Source: Paramarasmius palmivorus (lineage: Eukaryota; Basidiomycota; Agaricomycetes; Agaricales; Marasmiaceae). From it: a stretch of 64,000 nucleotides of DNA. The notes beneath the pieces are model-generated. The model was not told the DNA's origin, searched no databases, and saw only the letters and a program-made list of their open reading frames with translations. This document shows positions 34,801-43,946 of this stretch, in pieces. A program made the position numbers and the translations under genes. Each line of letters opens with the position of its first letter. Positions within the stretch are counted from its first letter, which is position 1. The DNA lies in contig JAYKXP010000032.1 of NCBI GenBank assembly GCA_037176845.1, forward strand, positions 1 through 64,000, written 5' to 3'.

Positions 34801-37800
34801 GAGTCTCACAAGCAAGAAACTTGGAGTCTAATGAGGATGGAACCTGGAGGATAAAACTTAGAGTCACATGAGACTGAACTAGGAATGGAACTTACTTGAG
34901 GTTTTATGAGAACAGAACTTGGAGTTTCCTGAGAATAGAACTTGGAGTCTCACAAGAATGGAACCTGGAGCCTTATAAGCATGAAATCTGGAGTCTCATG
35001 AGCACGACATTTGGAGCTTTATGAGAATAGAACTTGGAGTTCCATGAGACTGGACTTTTACAGGAATGGAACTTATTTGAGGTTTCATGGGAACAGAACT
35101 TGGAGTTTCCCAAGAATGGAACTTGGAGTCTTATGAGCATGGAACTTGGACTTTCACAAAAATGGAGCTTGGAGTCTCATGAACATGGAACTTAGAGTGT
35201 TTACCAGTACAAAACTAGTCTTATGAGCATAGAACTTGGACTTCCATGAGAATGGAACTTAGAGTCTCACAAGAATAGAACCTGGAGTCTCATGGAAATG
35301 GAACTTAAGGTCTCATGGGCATAGAACCTGGAAAATGGGACTCAGTGTTTTATGAGAATAGAACTTGGAGTCTCATGAGCATAGAATCTGGAGAATGTAA
35401 CTTGGAGTTTCATGAGCACAAAACTTGGAGTTTCATGAGGACAGAACTTGGTGTGTCATGAGAATGGAACTTGGTGTGTCATGAGAATAGAACTTGGAGT
35501 TCCATGAGGACAGAACTCGGAGTCTCATGAGCACGGAACTTGGAGTGTTCACTAGTATGAAACTAGTTTTACGAGGATGGAACTTGGTGTTTCATGAGAA
35601 TAGAACTTGGAGTCTCATGAGCATAGAACCTGGAGAATGTAACTTGGAGTTTCATGAGAACAGAACTTGGACTTCCACAAGAATGGGACTTAGAGTCTCA
35701 TGAAAATGGAACTTGGAGTGTTCACCATGTTGGAATTCTGGAACAATCTATACTTACATCTACATATGCCACATCTTAGAATACCTCTTGACCCGCTTAT
35801 ATCGTTTTGTATAACCCACTTACTTACAGAAAGCCACATCAAGCCACAGTTATTTCTATCGTGTCTATACTTTTACTTTTAGGTTTATCTTTCATCCCTA
35901 CTCATGTATAAAACCTAGACAGAAAACCCTACAATAACTATCAGTTGGTTCACTCACTTCTATCTCAACCCCTCTGGTCATCAGCTATCGTTTATTCACG
36001 CTATCTGCGCTATCGCTGCTAACAGAGTTCAATCTAAAACTCGGACACACCAGTATGAAACTAGTCTCATAAGCATAGAACTTGGAGTGTTCACCAGTAC
36101 GAAGCTAGTCTCATGAGCATAGAACCTGGAGAATGTAACTTGGAGTTTCATGAGGACAGAACTTGGACTTTCACGAGAATGGAACTTGGTGTTTCATGAG
36201 AATGGAACTTGGAGTCTCATGAACATGGAACTTGGAGTCTCATGAACATGGAACTTGGAGTGTTTACCAGTACAAAACTAGTCTTATGAGCATAGAACTT
36301 AGAGTTTCACAAGGATGGAACTTGGAGTCTCATGAGCATGGAACTTGGACTTTCACAAGAATGGAGCTTGGAGTCTTATGAACATGGAACTTAGAGTGTT
36401 TACCAGTACAAAACTAGTCTTATGAGCATAGAACTTGGACTTCCATGAGAATGGAACTTGGAGTCTCATGAGCATAGAATCTGGAGAATGTAACTTGGAG
36501 TTTCATGAGGACAGAACTTGGAGTCCTGTAAGGATGGAACCTGGAGTCTTGTAAGGACGGAACCTGGAGTCTCATGAGAATGGAACTTGAGGTCTCATGA
36601 GCATAGAACCTGGAAAATGGAACTTGGTGTTTCACGAGAATGGAACTTGGAGTCTCATGAGCATAGAACCTGGAGAATGTAACTTGGAGTTTCATGAGGA
36701 CAGAACTTGGATTCTTGTAAGGACGGAACCTGGAGTCTTGTAAGGACGGAACCTGGAGTCTTGTAAGGACGGAACCTGGAGTCTCATGAGAATGGAACTT
36801 GAGGTCTCATGAGCATAGAACCTGGAAAATGGAACTTGGTGTTTCACGAGAATGGAACTTGGAGTCTCATGAACATAGAATCTGGAGAATGTAACTTGGA
36901 GTTTCATGAGGACAAAACTTGGACCTTCACAAGAATGGAACCTGGAAAATGAAACTTAAAGTTTTGTGAAAGCTAAACTTAGGTTCCATTCTTGTAAAAC
37001 ATCATCCACTCTATTATGTTGTCCTCAGCTTTATTCACTCATGATCATGGGTAAAGTGCAGTCTATTTTATTGTCACATTCCAGTTTAGTGATCAATATC
37101 CTTTATTAATGTATAAGTGGTCCTTTTTTGTTCATAGCTGATCAATATTTGTAAGTGGATTACTGATTGTTATCTCTGATTGCTGTGGTTGTTGATATTT
37201 GCCATTAGTGTATTAATGTAAGATTCTTAGTTTGGGACAGATTTTATTGTGACTAAATTTCAAATTGCTGCAAATCTTGTGTTTTATTTCGACAGAATCC
37301 AGTTATATTGCACATTAATGTGCTGTACCTTTGCCATTTGTACAATTTACCTGTTTATTTGTCCTATGACTAATAATTCATCATTCCATATGTAACACAT
37401 TTCCACTATGCATCAATCACAGAAGCAAGATATGATTGGTATTTAGTCCATATATTCCATGTTTTATCATTGAGACAGGACCAGACTCATTGGTATGTTA
37501 GGATACTTATCAACCAGTTTTGCAAAGAAATACAGGTAAATTTAGATCCTTTTTGTCATTGATAACCCATGTGTATATGGTATGCAAATATTAATAACCA
37601 CTCAATAGTCTGTGATCAGTATTATTTCTGATACATTCAACACCTTTCATTGATATGCTCTATTGCAATATATATGACCAATATACTCATATCTATCAGT
37701 GATTTCCACTGGTGATTTATACAGTATCTGTAGTCTATGCATAAACTACCTGTCAATATACATGAGCTCATTGATATTTACTGTAATTTATTAATCAGAA

Positions 37801-38262
37801 ATAAAACAATATACCAGTGGCCCTGATATCTTCTCACTGATATGTTGTTTTTATATTATAGATACAACATACAGATATATGAATTGCATGAATCATATGT
37901 CCCATCTCCTTTCAATGAGCTTTTTGATCACTTATCAATAAGAAAAGTGCTATCTTGTCATCAATATTCCATCTATAGACTGCACAAAAATATTTAAATA
38001 AGTTGGTCAATAAACAGCCTTTATGTCATCTATATTATGGCACAGGTTATTGGTCCATGCACCCAGTGCTAGGTTCATTGTGAATGATACCAGTGGGAGA
38101 CTCACCAACAAAGAACAGCAGTACCTACAACAGTGTAAGGGGATACCTGGATTTGCTCAAGAGAAAGGATCCATCACTCACTGCAAGGGTTTTCACGGAC
38201 TCCGCTGGTATGACGGCCGAAGAGGCAAGAAGCGTGCAGGCTGAAGATGAGACTTGGGCCAT
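31815..38262 (-). CDS. 7TM-type multipass membrane protein, duplication unit 2, with a transposon in intron 2
   Basis: Paralogue of 28474-29975. Exon 1 (38182-38262, MAQVSSSACTLLASS...VKTLA) has the same 81-nt length as unit 1. Intron 1 is 57 bp in both. The 19-nt exon (38106-38124) reads on into exon 3 (from 33090) as VKTLAVLLFFVGFYVLLFILAVYL, matching unit 1. Intron 2 is 5015 bp (33091-38105) because it contains the 4948-bp foldback element plus a 3-bp duplication; without them it would be 64 bp. Later exons contain LISLFLFSNTSATARTA, GLVYDCCNAVFNSMLTLMLG, ESGILYPLTLFLH and GIAPTLIILRSTLNKS, with a stop at 31815. No disabling change was seen in the exons I could pair with unit 1. Whether so long an intron is spliced in a fungus is open. 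Confidence 0.72.
33121..34540 (+). repeat. Left arm of foldback element
   Basis: Inverted complement of 36649-38068; in register across the whole arm. Identity is very high by eye. Divergence begins near 34540, inside the minisatellite. Confidence 0.88.
34200..36960. repeat. Degenerate minisatellite inside the foldback element
   Basis: Dozens of variants of a unit like CATGAACATGGAACTTGGAGTCT (23 bp in the cleanest tandem stretch near 36200-36260; longer variants occur). The orientation flips near 34660: left of it the unit reads as CTCCAAGTTCCATT, right of it as AATGGAACTTGGAG. Short open frames across it arise from the repeat and are not genes. Confidence 0.85.
35728..36047 (+). repeat. 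Solo LTR related to the copia LTR, nested in the foldback element
   Basis: 320 bp from TGTTGGAATTC to ACTCGGACA, flanked by the 5-bp duplication CACCA (35723-35727 and 36048-36052). It shares several blocks with the LTR at 15960, including TAGGTTTATCTTT, CATGTATAAAA versus TTGTATATAAG, ACAGAAAA.CC and GCGCTATCGCTGCTA. Same family but clearly diverged, so an older insertion reduced by LTR-LTR recombination. Confidence 0.88.
36649..38068 (-). repeat. Right arm of foldback element
   Basis: Inverted complement of 33121-34540, ending CCATGCACCCAGTG at 38068, then CTA. Confidence 0.88.
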
Positions 38263-39455
38263 GATTGAGAGCGACTTCGGTTCATATTGTAGTATATATA
38301 TGCGATTGCGAATGATGTTGATGACACACGGGAAGGACCAAACTTTCTGCTCGGTATATATCCCTCGAATCCATTGAAAGACGTAGTGAAACATCAACTG
38401 ATGAACCATATGAGGGTTATATTATCGTGTGATACGCCCGATACGGTCTATCACTACGCCTAAGCAACGCCTAAGTATACGTCGAGCGTATATTTTGGTA
38501 CTTCCCGTGTGTGATGGAAGAAGTCTCGGGCATTACCCTTGCGATGACAACGTAATTGACCGCAAAGTGTTGATATTGATGAGTGTGGCCCGCTTTCCTT
38601 TGTCGGAACTGCAAGCCTCGCGATGTATCATCTTAACGACTTCCAAACATGGTTCAAACAACTCACTGCAGAAGTATTCCCAGACAACCAAGTCATTACC
38701 CGGGAAACTGTGTCAAATGCTGATGCATGATATGTTGTACATAGATAGATACATGCTGGCTCCGGAGTCTTGTGTACACGGTGTGGCTGGGACTTGTCCG
38801 AGTCGAAAATACAGTTGCTCCTTGAGTCGATTATTATGAATCGCATCATAAGACAAGGTTTCATTTGCTGCCCCAACGTGGAAATGTACTGGAGGCAGAC
38901 TGGAGGGATATTTTGTCGTACGGGCTACCCCTTTCGAGCTCAGCAAATTGGAAGACTTCGCCTGAAAGTTTTGAGAGAGTCGAACAAAGTACTGTGTGTC
39001 CGACGTTCTTCGTACTGTTTATGAATATAGCAATCAGCAAGCTTTGTTCTAACATAGCCTATTCGAAACGGCTTTTCTGAGCGTTTGCCGGTATCAGGAC
39101 TCACAGCATTGTCACGGCTCTCCTCTTCCTTCGTCAAAGTACCCTCACATCCAAACTAGCCTAAGCATTTTTTGTCTCTGGAAGATAGGGTTCATGTGAC
39201 CTGGTCGACATTCTTCGGAGACCTGTCCATTATTGTGTTGAGCCGAGGCCAATCGTCCATACTATAGACTTGAGGATGTCTCTGGCGGCTTTCGGATAAC
39301 TGCAACATCATTTCAGGTGGTGATACGACGCTAGCTTCTAGATAAATATCATCCACTCTGAGGGTCTGTCGACCAATAACGGGGAAAGAAGTTAAAACCT
39401 TCCGCAGGGTTCTGCTGTAAATCATGATAATACTCAAGAGAACATCGGAGAACTT
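38263..39455. other. Upstream region of membrane-protein unit 2 (duplicated)
   Basis: No gene. It is the unit-2 copy of the region at 30230-31070, sharing TTCTGAGCGTTTGCCGGTAT, TAGATAAATATCATCCACTCT and other blocks. It includes the promoter of the gene that starts at 38262. Confidence 0.5.
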
Positions 39456-39692
39456 GTGAACGCACTGGACACCACAGAAACCATAGTAAATGAGCCCTTC
39501 TTTGATAGCGTCCCCGTATTTTCAGTTTCTAACGCAGATAATCCGTATGAAATCCTAGATTTTCTGTCTCTTGATGGTTCAAGTCGACGACGTCAAAAAG
39601 ACGATCTAGCCGCGCGTCAACGTTTCAACAACGGCTCGGACACTTCGGCCCGTTCGGACCATCTTTTGACTCAGCTCTTACAGCGTCCATAA
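39456..39692 (+). CDS. Small hypothetical reading frame (78 codons), possible exon
   Basis: The frame opens at an in-frame ATG-less or GTG position and reads VNALDTTETIVNEPFFDSVP...LLTQLLQRP with a stop at 39692. The same frame is partly kept in the other duplication unit (VNALDTTETITDEPFFDN near 31075) but is truncated there. Sequence upstream in the same frame (NHDNTQENIGEL) is also open, so it may be an exon of a small gene. It ends seven bases before the start of the HAD gene. Weak: no homologue recognised and no good start codon. Confidence 0.25.
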   Translation: MNALDTTETIVNEPFFDSVPVFSVSNADNPYEILDFLSLDGSSRRRQKDDLAARQRFNNGSDTSARSDHLLTQLLQRP

Positions 39693-39698
39693 CGTTCA

Positions 39699-40927
39699 TT
39701 GCCAACGACATCTTCTGGCTGTAGCCAACTCCAAGATCTAATGTCTGCAGCTGACTCCAAGCGAGAACTCGAACTGTCTCCAAAGCTCCGGAATAAGGAA
39801 CTTGACGATACTACACCTCCAGACAACGAACCGCCTCCTCGTCTTTCGGAATCTCTACGGGCCCTCTCTTCTGCTTCGTCCCCAGGCTTATCAGGCCCCG
39901 TCATTGCCGTGGATCTCGACGATGTGCTAAGCCAAACCAATCTAGAAGTTGCCAATTGTACGGACATCTTATTTATTAACCTGCAGGGAGAAAGAGTTAC
40001 GAAATGACCATCTCAGTGATTAGGGCACAATGAACACTACGGGACCGATATGGATTTATCCAAGTTTTATTGTGGGTGATGGATGCTCCTGAAGACTTTT
40101 CTTTGAGTTTCTCATGTCGATTCGCAGATTATTACTATTGGAAGGTATATATGACTCGAGCTCTTGATTGACATCTATGTCGCTGATTTGAGTTTGACAG
40201 AACCCTTATTGGGGTGGCCTAGAAGAAACCTTCGAAAAAGTCCGCGATTTCTATGCGACACGAAGGATCTTTGAAGCAAAGCCCGTTCCGGGTGCCAGAG
40301 AAGGCATCCAGGCTTTGCACGACATGGGTTTCAAGTTGATCATCGTCACCGCAAGGTCGCCTGAAAACCACGAAGACAGCTGGAAATGGGTCGAGAAGTG
40401 GTTCCCAGGTGAGTCTTGCAGATATCTTTGTTGGTCTCAAAGCTAAGAACACCCGATAGGTCTCTTCCACAGCGTCGTGTGCACCGGCCAGTTCAAAGAC
40501 GCTGGCAAAGCAGGGCATGAGGTAACTACGAAGCTCAGCAAAGCAGAGGTTCGCTTTACTCATCCACATCAGTAATCCCTGTATACTCATACATTCCTCA
40601 TAGGTTTGCGCCAACTTACAAGCTAGGCTTCTTATCGACGATTCCTCAGAAAACGCTCTCCAAGTCGCCGCTCCCACACCTCCCATACCCCCCACGCCTG
40701 TGTTACTCTTTGGAGACTATGAGTGGAATTCACGGGTGTCATCCGCCAAAGACGCTGTTGATACAATGGTGTTCGATACACGGCTTCAGATCGAAGGAGG
40801 CAGAGAGTTCTGGAAGGAAGAGAAGCTGGAGGATCATATACCGGAAGGTGCACCAATTCAGAGGGTTAAAGATTGGGCCGCTGCTGTGAGATGGGTCAAG
40901 AAGGCCAGAGAAGAAGGGAAGCTGTAG
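39699..40927 (+). CDS. HAD-superfamily phosphatase, 5'(3')-deoxyribonucleotidase (NT5C)-like
   Basis: Six exons (39699-39957, 40024-40071, 40128-40144, 40201-40408, 40460-40548, 40604-40927) give 314 residues in exact frame. After a Pro/Ser-rich leader comes HAD motif I VIAVDLDDVLSQTN (nucleophile Asp and acid Asp), then KPVPGAREGIQALHDMGFKLIIVTARS (motif II Thr), and motif IV LLIDDSSENALQ. A W/Y-rich cap segment (FYYYYWKNPYWGG) sits between motifs I and II, as in NT5C-type nucleotidases. The substrate is inferred from the family (nucleoside monophosphates), not seen. The third exon is only 17 nt. Start at 39699 follows a stop; an alternative Met is at 39741. Confidence 0.82.
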
Positions 40928-41716
40928 TGGGTGATACTTAAGTTAATTGTATTACATACAACTTGGGGAACACCACCAAAGATCTACTACACTTTGGAAC
41001 ACCTGTTGCTCTATCAAGGTGGTGGAATGACCAACGAGTTCAAGGGCCAGAGGCGAGCGGGGCTTGACATCACATTTGAATGGATGTGGTCGACTAAGAA
41101 TTGCAAAGTATCCTATCAGTTAGAGGAAGGCTTTCCGTACACTGAGGATGCTTTCTACAAGAGCACCGGATGTCCATTGAGAACAGGCTCAATCGCCTTG
41201 CCTTCTACCAAAGCCAAACACGAACACCGAGCTCAGCTCCCGTGTCACGGTGCACCCCACGCTCCATGCTATTTTGAATGGAAGGCCTCTCGAACGGCGC
41301 AAGACGGCTACTATCGTGACGCATGCAACCAATACAAGTAGCGAGCTTTCGCTGAACCTTGTGGCTGCAAGAATGCCAATGCGGCCAGGAAGTGTTCTCA
41401 ATTGAGAGAACTGCATGCTTCAATATCTAACCTTGAGCCCTAGGGAGAGCGATCTTGTACGCGACCAGCTAGGAATTTGAACATGAGAAGATGAATGTCC
41501 GAGTCTGGATAAAACCGGTAGAGGTGAAAATTTTGTCTGCATCACTCATGCAGTTGAGACAATTCGTTCTTCTTCTAGCTTTGTAGGACCCGAGAAATTC
41601 GCAAAATGAGAGTGCCAGTTCCAGTGTACATCAAATTGGTCGAGAGCAAGTTGAAGCGGCAAGCCAGAGTCTTTCTCACATAGTGAAGCTCGTATGCTCT
41701 GACCTTCACCACCAAC
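40928..41716. other. Intergenic upstream of RPB7
   Basis: An open frame at 40931-41341 (+) shows no recognisable domain and has no intron or paralogue support, and overlapping minus-strand frames are equally long. I treat the interval as non-coding. The RPB7 promoter is at its right end. Confidence 0.4.
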
Positions 41717-42506
41717 ATGTTCTTCATTGTAGGCCTCGCGACATGTCTTCTAGGACAACGTTGACTGACATGCGTCTATTTTTCACAGAAAGAACTCACC
41801 CATACCATCCTTCTTCACCCCTCATATTTTGGCCCTCGCATGCTCAACTTTCTCGAGTCAAAACTTTATTCGGACGTTGAAGGAACATGTTCAGGTCAAT
41901 TTGGATACATTATTGCCGTCGTCTCCATTCTGGATATAGGAAAGGGAATGGTCCTTAGTGGGAGTGGTCAGGCAGAGTTCATAACGAGATATCGCGCGAT
42001 TGTGTTCAAACCGTTCAAGGGAGAAGTGGTGGATGGTGTGGTGAATAATGTGACCAAGGTGCGCATTGCTCGTGGTATCGACGCATGAGAACGCTAATAT
42101 GTCGCAAGATGGGTTTCTTCGCGGATGTTGGGCCTCTGAACGTGTTTGTGTCCCATCAAGTGAGTTTTGAATTACTCTAGTTTGAGTACGATGTTGAACA
42201 TTTCCTTTACCCATTGCCCAGCTCATACATCCCGACATGAAATTCGATCCAAACTCGAATCCACCATCATTTGCTTCTGAAGACCAGGTATCTTTCATTA
42301 GGTCCAATCATTGAATGTTCACCCTAACGCCATGGCCAGATTATAGAAAAGAACACCAAGGTTCGATTAAAAATTGTTGGTACCCGTGTCGATGCAACGG
42401 AAATCGTCAGTGTCCTCCCGTCTATTGATGTACACCATTTGGCTGAATCTTGTTACAGTTCGCTATTGGAACTATAAAGGAAGATCATCTCGGTGTCATC
42501 GAATAA
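41717..42506 (+). CDS. RPB7: RNA polymerase II subunit RPB7
   Basis: Six exons (41717-41728, 41789-42058, 42109-42159, 42222-42287, 42340-42405, 42459-42506) give 170 residues, the length expected for RPB7 (171 in yeast). The first exon codes only MFFI. N-terminal tip domain: KELTHTILLHPSYFGPRM, DVEGTCSGQFGYIIAV, YRAIVFKPFKGEVVDG. C-terminal S1/OB domain: MGFFADVGPLNVFVSHQLIHPDM, DPNSNPPSF, RLKIVGTRVDATEIFAIGTI. With RPB4 it forms the stalk of Pol II, binding nascent RNA and influencing initiation. All introns are 50-62 bp GT-AG. It converges on the Alba gene and is about 1.4 kb from RPB2. Confidence 0.96.
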
Positions 42507-42944
42507 ACTGCTCGCCTCAAGACAGATGTTGTCGGTTCTATAGGTTGTTATCGTCTTGTACTACTTACATGTAAGAGTAGATTTAATGCATTGAAATATC
42601 CTTCGACCAGTGTTGATTGAACAAACTTGACACGATAAAGACAGTGTATGAGAAGGACAGCATGACTATGTAGTACTGAATACAAGTGACGGAGACAAAG
42701 ACGCATAGACACAAGAAATGAAGCAGTAAGCTTCTGTCCCAAGCTATACTTGGTGGTCCAAGAGTCGCTACTCGCGCGGGCTGTTCGACGAGTGGGCATC
42801 CCTAATGCGATTGCTGCAGTGAAGCCCGTCGAATGATTGCGTTGAGCCTGCGCGGTTCCAGACAGCGATGCGCCGGATCCGAATACTTTCAAGACTGGCC
42901 ATTATGACTGTGATATCATAATCATTGTATGATCCTGGAGGGTA
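42507..42944. other. 3' interval between convergent RPB7 and Alba genes
   Basis: 438 bp, presumably the two 3' UTRs and transcription ends. No gene or clear terminator motif seen. Confidence 0.4.
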
Positions 42945-43731
42945 TCAGGAGGCATTCGATCCAGATGCTTGCTTTTCGGCCGCGTCCTTTTTCTGGCGTT
43001 TCTTTGCCCTTGCCTTCGCTGACTTGGACAATTTGCGCTTTAGAGGTGATTGGTACCTAAGGATCGAGTGAGTAGTTAGAAACAAGACGCGATTGTTGCT
43101 ACGTACGTCGCGCCCTTTTCTACGAGCCCTGGAATCTCGTTGTGGCTCAGCCAGACCTTCATGTACGGGGTCTGCTTCTGCTTAGGGCTGATGGATCATC
43201 AGCAGTGCGATGCCATAGGGAGTCAAGATGACCCTACTAGTTTTTGCCTTCTAATGCCATCTTAAGCTGCTCCGCCCTCTGCTCCTCCGTATTCGCGCTG
43301 GCCCCAGGATTGTCCAATATTCCCAGTTCTTCAAGACATCCAAATTCGTTATATTGATGAAGACCTGTCAGGCGCGAAGATTGCTTTTGGCCCAAAAGTT
43401 TTATGTACTCCCGCTTGATGATCTCGACTACAGAGATGAGGCGGGGAATAGTACTCGTTGTGTGCGTGACATTCGGCACTTGAGGTTTGTCGGAGCTCGT
43501 AGGATTCTCTGCGTCAGCGACATCTGATCTTGACTTGGGTTGTGCTGGAAGGGTATGTAGTACAAGTGGCTTCGCATTGTTTTCTTCGTTCTGAGAATGA
43601 GTTGAGGAAAGAGGCTAACGTGAAAAGAGATCTGAACGGACCTCAAGGTATTCTAGCGCATATGTAACCCAAGCCTTTATCTTTCCACCTCCAGTTATAC
43701 GAATAGCAGAATGTTCAGAGATTGTTTCCAT
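42945..43731 (-). CDS. Alba-domain protein, probable RNase P/MRP subunit (Pop7/Rpp20 or Rpp25 type)
   Basis: Four exons (43642-43731, 43238-43590, 43107-43187, 42945-43056) give 211 residues in exact frame. The Alba fold is visible at both ends: SAIRITGGGKIKAWVTYALEYLE (beta1, GxGKI loop, helix 1) and PRLISVVEIIKREYIKLL (beta2-helix 2), followed by LHQYNEFGCLEELG. A polar insert separates them. A second segment, TPYMKVWLSHNEIPGLVEKGATYQSP, and a Lys-rich tail (KRKLSKSAKARAKKRQKKDAAEK) likely bind RNA or send the protein to the nucleus. In eukaryotes this fold occurs in Rpp20/Rpp25, which bind the P3 arm of RNase P/MRP RNA, and in Alba-like RNA-binding proteins. I cannot decide between them from sequence alone. 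Confidence 0.78.
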
Positions 43732-43946
43732 TGCGGAACCGGGGTGAGTGAGTTGGTGAACGTCGAAGACCGTGACGATCTCAACATGAACAAACACTTG
43801 GACGCGCTGACTGTACACAACTCTTTCTCATTCCACCACCAGTCTTCACTCATTTTCGTTTCTGCACTCAGGAGCTGTCGGAAGGTGTTAGGAATCGGGT
43901 CAGAACTGGGCTTGTACTCTATATTCGCGTCATTGCTGCCTAGACT
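43732..43946. promoter_or_regulatory. Shared divergent promoter of the Alba gene and RPB2
   Basis: Only 215 bp separate the start codons of the minus-strand Alba gene (43731) and plus-strand RPB2 (43947), so both promoters and 5' UTRs must fit here. This suggests joint regulation of two transcription/RNA-processing genes. No specific factor site is claimed. Confidence 0.5.

Larger units (their letters stand above)
33121..38068. mobile_element. Giant foldback transposon with about 1.4-kb terminal inverted repeats, CACTG ends
   Basis: 4948 bp, starting CACTGGGTGCATGG and ending in its exact complement, flanked by CTA on both sides (33118-33120 and 38069-38071). Equivalent positions in the two arms add up to 71189 throughout (33121/38068, 34282/36907, 34497/36692), so the arms have no net indel over about 1.4 kb. 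The outer kilobase is AT-rich with scattered ATCAATGA/ATCAGTGA-like words; the middle is a minisatellite with a nested solo LTR. No transposase gene is present, so it is non-autonomous. CACTG ends plus a 3-bp duplication point to the CACTA (CMC/EnSpm) superfamily; the TIRs are far longer than usual for that group. Confidence 0.9.

Noticed and set aside
34282..35882. Open frames of 60-90 codons inside the foldback element
   Set aside because: They come from the repeat unit, mirror each other in the two arms and show no domain.
40931..41341. 136-codon plus-strand frame between the HAD gene and RPB7
   Set aside because: No start context, paralogue, domain or intron support; antisense frames are of similar length.
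42548..42892. 114-codon minus-strand frame between RPB7 and the Alba gene
   Set aside because: Lies in the convergent 3' region; composition and lack of any motif suggest chance.
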